Assembly (NCBI GenBank): GCA_038503075.1
Contig: JBCAML010000007.1
Location: forward strand, 1,302,001-1,366,000
Source of the DNA: Gyromitra esculenta
Taxonomy: Eukaryota > Ascomycota > Pezizomycetes > Pezizales > Discinaceae
Length of the DNA: 64,000 nt
Reading direction: 5' to 3'
The translations under genes were made by a program, and so were the position numbers. Of this stretch, positions 56,552 to 64,000 are shown piece by piece (the first letter of the stretch is position 1; each line of letters begins with the position of its first letter). Below the pieces are notes generated by a model that was not told the DNA's origin, searched no databases, and saw nothing but the letters and a program-made list of their open reading frames with translations.

Positions 56552-58419
56552 TGTTTCTCTACAGTCCCCCTTAAGCCTACCACTCCTATTCGGAGTGAAG
56601 AGAGTACCTGCGAAAACATGGCTATGAGGTTGATAAACCAGTAGGTTAATGTGGCTAGTTTATGGCCAAACCAATTAGATATTTTTTGCTGGAGCACGCA
56701 TTTTTGGACTCTATTGCCTAACTTGAAAAATGTATTGGAAAATCGTCCCCGGGGTATGAGTCTATCTTTTCGCCAGTCTCAAGCGGAAATTGAATTTGTG
56801 GCTCAATTACGTTTCGGTCGCAAACCAATCCCCCGCATATTTCTACAGGGGGGGGAAACACCTATCATATGAACTTCAGAAGTGGCAAACTCGTCTCTTT
56901 TTTTGGCGATTTGGCGATTGGTCGTATTGATTTTTGATGAATAATTGGCAAGATATTACAAGTGTGTGCACATAGGCAGACACTGTTCTTCAGCTTATTT
57001 CTCATAGATGTTAAATCTAACCATGTAAGATCTTATCCCAGCCCTCTTCTCGGCAGATTCTAACTGTAATGCTCTAAAGTCTCCGGATACTTGCAATTGG
57101 GAGCAAGGTAATTTATCAGCTGCCGACTCACATTGCTTGTGAGTTGCATTTCAGTAGGTCACTGACCGGAGCCAACAGTCCATTTGGCTAAGCTCTCAGT
57201 TACAGCAGCAAATGATTGAATCCATCTTGCTTACTTTCTGGATGCTAGCCCTGATTGCCATGTATGTGAAAGACATGACACTTCGGTAGACAGCTCACCA
57301 ACCAGCAAATTCCGCTAAAGCTTGAGATATGGGTAGGCTTCAGCTAGTACTAGGGTCATCAAGAGCAAGTTATCAGTCGGTAAATTTAACCGGTTTCGCC
57401 TTGGGGAGATCCAAGGATTACAAAGCTTTATGCGGAATATCCTGACGTGTAACCCTTTGGTGCTTCTGCTAGCTGTAAACAAACCATGATCTTGTTGCTT
57501 TGAGACGGAGCTAGAGTATTCTAGCTCAGCGAACCCCTGCTGCAGCGGGAAGGCTAAGAACCAACAAAGTATGTTGATCTGGGATTTCAGCCTGCTGGGA
57601 GGTGTCAACACAGTCAACTACATGTAATTAGCTGGTTCTCGGTCACCTTACTTGCGAGCTTGTGCCCGTCATTCAGGGTTTTCCTATCATGAAATACCAC
57701 TATGTTATGGTCTACACCAGTCCACTTGCTCGGGTTTCGACGAAGTAATTGGGTCTGTAGATAACCATTTATCGTAGACGTATTTTCAACTTCCGTCACA
57801 AATCTGCCTGTAACTGTAGAGTGTTGCACAATGCATTCAGTGCGGCAGTATGCAATAAGAAACGCACAGAACAAGACTGGTCGGTGTTTCATGACCTCCT
57901 AAAATTTGCCCCTTTGTCCTTCCACCTTTCTTCTTCTTCCTGAGATCGGAGGGCCTTTTCTTCGGGGAGTATTGTTTCCCATTGGCTCGAAATTCTGCCT
58001 GCAGTAGCGCCATTGCCGTCGAGAAATCTGTGTGCAGTAGGTAAGTCGCTAGTTGGTCAAAACATATCAAACAAAGACTCCTACACCTCGTCTAGCTTCT
58101 ATCGATCGTCGTTTTTCTGTGCCGCGAGTGCTTCAATATTGTCCAATAGATATGATTCACCCTCACGCCCTTTTTGTCGGTGCGCCGTCATTGGGATCGC
58201 TATGCCCGTGAACGATCATGTCCTCTGACGTCTCGTGGTTGTGTTCAATATTTCTAAATACGAAGCTTTTTCAAGAGGTTCTCTTCCAACAGACACCGAC
58301 TGGTGATGAGCTCTGATAATTCACACATCGTCATACCACATGTTAGATTGCACGAGGAGCCATGTGAAGGATGATACGATAGCTTCCCTTCTCTTGCGAG
58401 TGAATCTCCGACAACGATG

Positions 58420-58500
58420 AAATGTAGATCCGGATGTTACTCCTGTAAGATGTACTGTAGGTTACTTTTTCTCCGAGGAGAACCCTTTTGTCCTTTCTCT
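58420..58500 (+). pseudogene. Zn2Cys6-like relic A
   Basis: The frame reads KCRSGCYSCK, then after a gap GEPFC. The spacing of the first two and the fourth cysteines fits the start of a fungal Zn2Cys6 cluster, but the third and fifth positions are not cysteine. A second site at 59829 encodes GCYSCK with only third-codon-position differences. Decayed coding DNA is likely; the family call is tentative. Confidence 0.35.
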
Positions 58501-59186
58501 CCAAAAATTACCACAGCACAAAGTCCTCGGTACCTTGATGATAGGGGAATAAAAAACAACCACCCTCCCCTCCCCCCTAAAAGAAATGCTTTATTTTTCG
58601 TAATAGAATTTGATTTTTTTTTACTGTACGATTTTGCTGTGGAGTCTCAAGACTAACTTCATTAATACCATACCACCATTCTTAGGATCGAAATCTCTTA
58701 CGAGTTTTGCCGAGTCTTCTAGTAATAGGCAAGTTATAGCATGCATAGCACAAGATGCGCTACCACTCACTGGATAACCCCGGTCCTTTACGCCTGTATT
58801 AGCTAGTTTGTTCCACATTGACCCAGGAATCGGGGCCCTAGTGAATGCCAAAAGACCAATCAGTCGAGGTTCCTAGCGAACAATTTATGGGTGGTATATA
58901 AAAGAAAGACCACACAACCTCTAGGGAAAAAAAGAAATCTAGCGTACGGCAAAAATGAAGTCGCCGAGCATCTGATTAAAAAAGATATGTGCTACTTGGA
59001 AAAGGTCAGTACGGAATTCCCTCACCTTCTAGATAAACCTTTTTTTCTCGGCCTCAAGCGAGAGAATGTGTGATTTCAATCTTAGAGCTCCTGGCCGCCC
59101 AGTCGTGTAGCACGTGGCTGCGAACTGTCTCATAACGTGGTGAATCGGCTGGGGATCTTTCAGGATAGACTGTGGAGTAATACCTA

Positions 59187-59319
59187 CTCAAGGGAAGCAT
59201 AAAAAACGTGAACATACCTTTTGCTAGTAACGACTTTTGATTCGCCTTCACCTAGCACATCGACGGATTAATTCGCCAGCTTGCATTTGTATGCTCAAGC
59301 TCTCTACGCCTGCCCTGAG
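59187..59319. mobile_element. 133-bp MITE, copy 3, degraded
   Basis: Same length as copies 1 and 2, GATTCGCC again begins at offset 52, and CACCTAGCAC is shared with copy 2. The left TIR (CTCAAGGGAAGC) and right TIR (complement CTCAGGGCAGGC) have drifted more. TA is present on the left (59185-86) but changed on the right. This is the oldest-looking copy. Confidence 0.78.
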
Positions 59320-61195
59320 GACATATATTGTCTCCCTCAGACCGATGAAGAGTTTCGCTAGACTAAAAAGATCCCCCCCCCACATTCTAGCCCTTTGAGG
59401 CAGTTTTCTCGGGGATGTGCTCTCTATAGCTAAGTTGTCGCTCTCCGTTTATAAATCGCGCAAATATTTGTGAGAATATTGGATGGACTTTGCAAACCAG
59501 TATCTCTCGCAAACGGTTTGACGCATATAAGTCTGGCGTAACTCATGTCAAAGCACCAGGCTGCAATTCAGCTTGTCAATACCTCCTTCCGCGACACACG
59601 AGTGATAGCCTATGATCATTGGCTCCATTTTGGGAATTCACCGAAATTGGAATTAAAATGTCTCAACTTGCCCAAAAATAACAAAAAAATCACACGCATC
59701 TTGGACTATGACGACCGACGCCTTTCAGCGGGTCCCAACACAGCTACCTTAGGGAAAGAGTGAAAGCGCGATGATAACCATGGTAGTCTAGACGCCTATT
59801 CATCACTGAGAAGGCAGAAGTGCGAAGGATGTTACTCGTGCAAAACGCGACGTGGCATACGACGGAGACGATTCGGGGACTCGGGTCGCGTAGAAAACGG
59901 ACGACAACGACACCGCGGGAACGGCAGGTTTTTCCGGCTCGGGTCGCGTCAGCCGCTATAAATGAGACGTTATCGTATTCCGAAACAATAAACAATCTTC
60001 ATAAATACTCACTCGCTATGAAACCCTATCTCACCAGGTGTCCTATCTTGCTAGAGAAGCAGAGCACACCGAAGAGATTTTACTGCGAAAGAGTTTCTAC
60101 AGTTTCAGACCAAACGACTCTGGGCCCGTTCACCCACCATGACATTCGAAAACCATGGTTTTGGGTCGAAAGCGGATTGGCAGGACCGTTCGGTTACCCA
60201 AAAATTCCCTTCATAATTGGGATCATGCGGGTGCGATGAGAAAAAGCCCGATCCGACAATTGCTTCCGACCGAATTTATATTCCTCTTGCAATTGGCAGG
60301 AATCACGGCTGTGACACACGCCCTCGAATCCACTCGATCGAACCCAGCCGTGCCTAACAAATCCCCGGGTTTATGCCAGAATGCAACCGCGGGAGAAAAC
60401 GGCTCAACAGCAAACTTACACACCAATTTCGATCTATGTAAATAACTTCTGCAGGGTCTGATAACTTTATCTAAAACCCTAGAAATCCTGGGTTCAGTTT
60501 TGTTCTAAGGATTTGTATTGCCTACGTTAATAGCTTTCATAGTATTTTCATTATACCATTTAGCTATCCTCGCTGTAAAATAAATTGAGAGCGCTCTTTC
60601 CCAGCCTAAGGCTTAGTATTATTTACTTCTCTATAACAGCATTTTGTCTGTCGTATTGGAGGATATCGTGGAGGTCTCTCGCTGGCTGCAACGTGTTTTC
60701 CATCCCGGGAACTTGTTAGACGTGGTTATGATTTACAATATATGGTGTGGTTTTCCAGCCGACTTCGCTAGACCTTTTTTTCCTTTTGTCGAGCTGAACA
60801 ATACACGGTAACATATTGGCTCTTGCTTTTCCTCCATGGAATAAGTATCCTCCTAATTTATTTTATGTGAATTATGTGAATTATCACCCACAACCCGCAT
60901 CAGACCCTAACGAATCGGGGTTAGGGTTGTAGATCGCTATTATTCTAACACCTCGAGCTCTCTAATTCTATCCGCCTAATACCACTACCACCAAAAGGAA
61001 TACCAACTCTAAGGTGCACGATCTTTTACTCTTCTCATCACTCGGGTTCGCTTGATACCAAACACAACAACCGTACTTTATCGCTCAGCGGCTTGATCAT
61101 ATTTCCACGTCCTACCTCGAGAACTCCAACCAACGCCATTCCCTGTTATTTCATAGCCTTCAAAACTCATTAATCGTTCATATCGTCATGATTTC
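59320..61195. other. Intergenic, relic sequence, 3' side of MFS gene
   Basis: It contains zinc-cluster-like relic B, a frame of 139 codons (59820-60239) without known similarity, and GGGTTAGGG at 60918. The last 200 bp should include the 3' end of the MFS gene. Confidence 0.4.
59820..59960 (+). pseudogene. Zn2Cys6-like relic B
   Basis: The frame reads RRQKCEGCYSCKTRR and then loses the pattern. A shift of one base continues with V-x-YDGDDSG, where a zinc cluster would have V-K-C-D. This suggests a frameshift and a Cys-to-Tyr change. No downstream gene body can be recognised. Confidence 0.35.
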
Positions 61196-63261
61196 CTATT
61201 CCACCGGATCAGCCCACAACTACAACAACGAGCTTGAGGGATAACAGTATTAGCACAAACCTTCGCAAATTTACTTCTCGCCCTGATCCTAGTGCCGAAA
61301 AATACTAGAACCCATGGCACGATTGTCAACAACGCCGCAATGCCTCCAAGAAAGCTCGAAGCCCCCGCGAAGGTCATTCGATGGAATATAGCATCCGTTA
61401 TTAGGGGGAAAGCTCCTGCTAGCATGTTTCGACCTACCCATCGTCTAACGTCAGCTCCCACTACTTCTCGTCCAGGAAAGAGGGCAAGAGAAGTGCTAAA
61501 TATACTTACAGAAACTTTGGGCGGCTAACGCACTACTAGCGTACCGATGATATGTGTCTGCTAGATAATTGAACACGGCTAGATAGATCGAATATGTACC
61601 GATTGTGGCACACCCAACTGCCATAGTTGGAAGAATCCAGTGTTGAGATGGGAAGGAGGTCCAGCCAAACCAAAACATGCCGATTGGGAGACAGCAGCCG
61701 ATAATACAACTGGAAAACAACCGCCATTCAGGGCCTGGATGAGGGTTGTCTGCAAGGATGTATTTTTTGGTGAGGTATTCGATCAGGATGTTGAGGCCGA
61801 GAGCAATTAGGGTGCCGACGGCCATAGCTAACAGAATAAATACGCGTCAGCTCAGTACAATGAAAGAACGACACGAAGATTATAGGGTTGGCAAGATCTG
61901 AACTTACAGATGAAAACCATCCCAACTTGAGAGGTGGTGAACTCATGGTTTTCTTTGAACACTAAAGGAACACCTTGAAGAAACCTGTACACCAGTCAGC
62001 GCCCACTCCTTTTCCTCTCACCTTCAAAGGGTTCTCGATAGAGTCATACAAGTAAAGTACTCCCCATGCGAACGATACCCACATACTAAACCAAAACACG
62101 ACTGACTCGGTGAAAAGCAGTCGAAATGGCCTAGTCAGCGACACCGATACAACAACCGCCAAACTTTCTTTCTCCTCACCCGCTCTGCATTTCCATCTAA
62201 CTCTCCCGTTGCTCTCAAGTTCTTTCTGACCTGCCTCTGAAGTCTCAGTTTCGTCCAGCCATTTATTCAATACTCTCGCCCTACGGCTAAGCAGAACGCC
62301 TCCTCGGGTTTCTTTAAGCACCAAATAAGCAATTGCCATCCCCACTCCGTTGACGATCAGTTGCACCCAATGAATCCATCTCCAGGAAAGGTTGTCATTA
62401 ATAAAGCCACTAATAAGCGGCCCAAAACCGGTGAACGCTAGCCCACAAGCTGAAAAGAGGCTCATCGGGAGGCCACGATCTGGCGCATGATAAATATCTG
62501 AGATGATGCCTCCAACCATAGTACTGAATGTGGATCCCCCTACCCCGAGAAAAAAGCGCGCTACGAGTATGCCTGGGAAACTATGGCAAAGTGCGCAGGA
62601 CAGATGGCATACTATGAAAAGGTTATCAATGGTTAGAAGCTCGTTGAAGCATGCGCATCGCAAGTCTTAGAGAGAGTTTATGAGAACTAACAGTTGAATA
62701 AACCATATGTGAATAGAAACACATGTCTTCTTCCATAAACCTAAAAAATAATAGAACGATAATTCTAGTCAATCGACTTGATCTTTTTCCGCTGTACCGG
62801 ACACTTGGGAATCTACTAACTTCTGATAATGGCGCCAGGAATAATGGCGCAGTCGCGAATCCCATTGTAAACGTAGTTACCCCAACTAGCAGCGCAACTC
62901 TACTAACATTCCACTCCACTGCCATTTGACCAAGCCCACTGGTATAAGCCCCCGCCGAGTACGCTGCCATACCCGTGGAAAAACACGCCAATGCCAATAT
63001 CATCCCCTTCTGTTTTGGCGCCCATGTGAATGGGTCAGTTTCCTTTGTCACTGAAAGTAGAAGTCGTTCTAGAAACAGGCACAGCTCGCTCAGTTAAGTG
63101 CTCCATTCGAGATATTTGTAAATTGTCAGGGCAGGGGCTGGGGAACTATCGAATAACTGTCCAGAATTCTTTTCATTCGAAAAATCCGGGGTATTTGAAT
63201 TGTAGCCATGATGACGATGGGTAATTTCTGTAGACAGCTGAGGGAGTGGTATCTGCGTCAT
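61196..63261 (-). CDS. MFS transporter, DHA1 multidrug-type
   Basis: Seven exons are clear: 63050-62821, 62740-62692, 62611-62050, 61984-61908, 61827-61510, 61433-61261 and 61219-61196, coding about 478 residues in frame. The first of these opens right after an acceptor (TTTCAG), so an upstream coding exon must exist; an ATG at 63261 is a candidate but its donor is uncertain. The protein follows the fungal DHA1 family: PFTWAPKQKG, then SEVYGRR (motif A), GFGPLISGFI (motif C), KETRGGVLLSRRA, LLFTESVVFWFSMWVSFAWGV, and late signatures FWFGWTSFP, YSIYLAVFNYLADTYHRYASSALAAQS and FGTRIRARSKFA. About twelve membrane spans are expected at the plasma membrane. The substrate is unknown. The short 3' exon (LWADPVE) rests on splice consensus only. 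Confidence 0.88.
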
Positions 63262-64000
63262 TATTCTAACAGACGACGAATAGCCAAGAGAATTAACTGA
63301 ACAATGTGCTATTCCCTTCCCAAGCCTATAGGCCACCAGAGTCTTCTCAATTGCAGATAGCAAATGGTATTAATGTAGAATTCCCCTTCTTTTTGACTGT
63401 CGCTATCCTGGTCCACTGTGATGGTGCTTCCAGGAGAATTTTCTAAGCTACTCGGCTATGTCCCATCTGGATGAGTCTTATCTTCGGTAATCCAGTTCGG
63501 ATTTCAGAAGTGGGGCAAAGACACTAAAGATGCTGCTAATGTACATGTACGGCGGCGCTGCGGGAAGGATCTTCAACAGAAAATTCTGAAAAGATAATAT
63601 TCCGAAATGCAGAAGCGAAGCATATCCTAAAGAGCTGTCCTGGCTGCGCCTAGGGATTGCTATTACTACTGTTTATTCATTAGGTACATTCAACCCGAAG
63701 GTGCTGGGCCCAGAGAGCAGGACACGATGATGCAAAAGATTGCAGCTGAAGCATCCAGTAATTTGTTCAAGTGAACGTTATAGTTAGAAACGAAGAGAGG
63801 ACGGACCATGTGAACGGTAATCACTGAATAATGGGAGGGCACAAAGAGAGATAAGCTCTGGTTTTTTTTCACATCACGCCTTTTGGGTAGGATGACATAA
63901 TGTTCCTGGCTAAAATGCCCAACCTGGGAAAAGCTCGCACATCTTCGTAGACTCGCCGGAAAAGGCGACATGCGGCTCATCCACAATATGCAAGAACGTC
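63262..64000. other. Window end, no gene seen
   Basis: Probable upstream region of the MFS gene, with TACATGTA at 63542. A 98-codon minus-strand frame (63690-63986) has no recognised similarity; a gene beginning beyond the window cannot be excluded. Confidence 0.35.

Larger units (their letters stand above)
55227..59186. other. 4-kb region without a supported gene
   Basis: It includes a minisatellite at about 56462-56551, TACATGTA at 57619 and a zinc-cluster-like relic at 58420-58500. A 92-codon minus-strand frame (57614-57892) starts with a hydrophobic segment but has no further support. Confidence 0.4.

Noticed and set aside
57614..57892. 92-codon minus-strand frame starting with a signal-peptide-like segment
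   Set aside because: Only the first 20 residues look meaningful; no cysteine pattern, splice sites or flanking signals support a secreted protein gene.
1..64000. CRISPR array, rRNA genes, complete transposase or reverse-transcriptase genes, secondary-metabolite cluster
   Set aside because: No regularly spaced repeats, rRNA sequence, RT or DDE motifs, or PKS/NRPS domains were seen on either strand.

Overview
The window looks like a piece of a filamentous ascomycete (Pezizomycotina) nuclear genome. Protein genes are broken by short introns (about 40-290 bp, mostly 45-85) with GTAAGT-like donors, CTAAC/CTAAT branch sites and YAG acceptors. The encoded families are typically fungal: a Tgl-type patatin lipase, a Pol I factor with an Rrn9 domain, a D-arabinitol-type SDR, a DHA1 MFS transporter and an HSPA12-like Hsp70. 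Nuclear tRNA genes carry small introns. Gene density is low, with wide gene-free stretches and small terminal-inverted-repeat elements. This suggests a repeat-tolerant genome such as a member of the Pezizomycetes, but that placement is inference.

Layout. 1-2.2 kb: no gene. 2.2-8.1 kb: two minus-strand lipid/ester hydrolase genes, a DUF3336-patatin lipase and a COG2945-like alpha/beta hydrolase. 8.1-13.9 kb: two divergent tRNA-Gly(GCC) genes and two MITE-like elements in decayed DNA. 13.9-15.5 kb: an F-box gene. 15.5-22.1 kb: no gene seen. 22.1-32.9 kb: the gene-dense core, with a DCAF7/WDR68 WD40 protein, a 1,220-residue C-terminally anchored coiled-coil protein, a possible small two-exon gene, and an Rrn9-domain Pol I factor. 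33-36 kb: intergenic DNA with a 181-bp long-TIR element. 36.4-41.4 kb: a nine-exon Hsp70-like gene and a PAP2 lipid phosphatase gene. 42.0-42.5 kb: an inverted pair of tRNA-Ser(CGA) genes. 45.5-46.1 kb: a nearly perfect 206-bp-arm palindrome fused to the 3' end of a third tRNA-Gly gene. 46.6-47.2 kb: a small protein with an N-myristoylation motif. 47.2-52.0 kb: no gene. 52.0-53.3 kb: a mitochondrially targeted-looking SDR. 55.1 and 59.2 kb: two more copies of a 133-bp MITE family. 58.4 and 59.8 kb: two zinc-cluster-like relics. 61.2-63.1 kb: an MFS transporter.

The genes do not form an obvious pathway or cluster. They are mostly housekeeping functions (lipid turnover, Pol I transcription, WD40 scaffold) mixed with accessory families (F-box, Hsp70-like, MFS, SDR).

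The signals not explained by genes are these: a 133-bp TA-flanked MITE family with three copies in register; the tRNA-linked palindrome, which bears marks of template switching; a strong excess of the palindromic octamer TACATGTA in non-coding DNA (17 copies counted by eye); and an excess of two-unit telomere-like motifs (CCCTAACCC). I found no rRNA, CRISPR array, complete autonomous transposon or biosynthetic cluster. Splice sites were worked out by hand from frame, consensus and family similarity. They keep frame to the stop in every gene model below, but they are not supported by transcripts.
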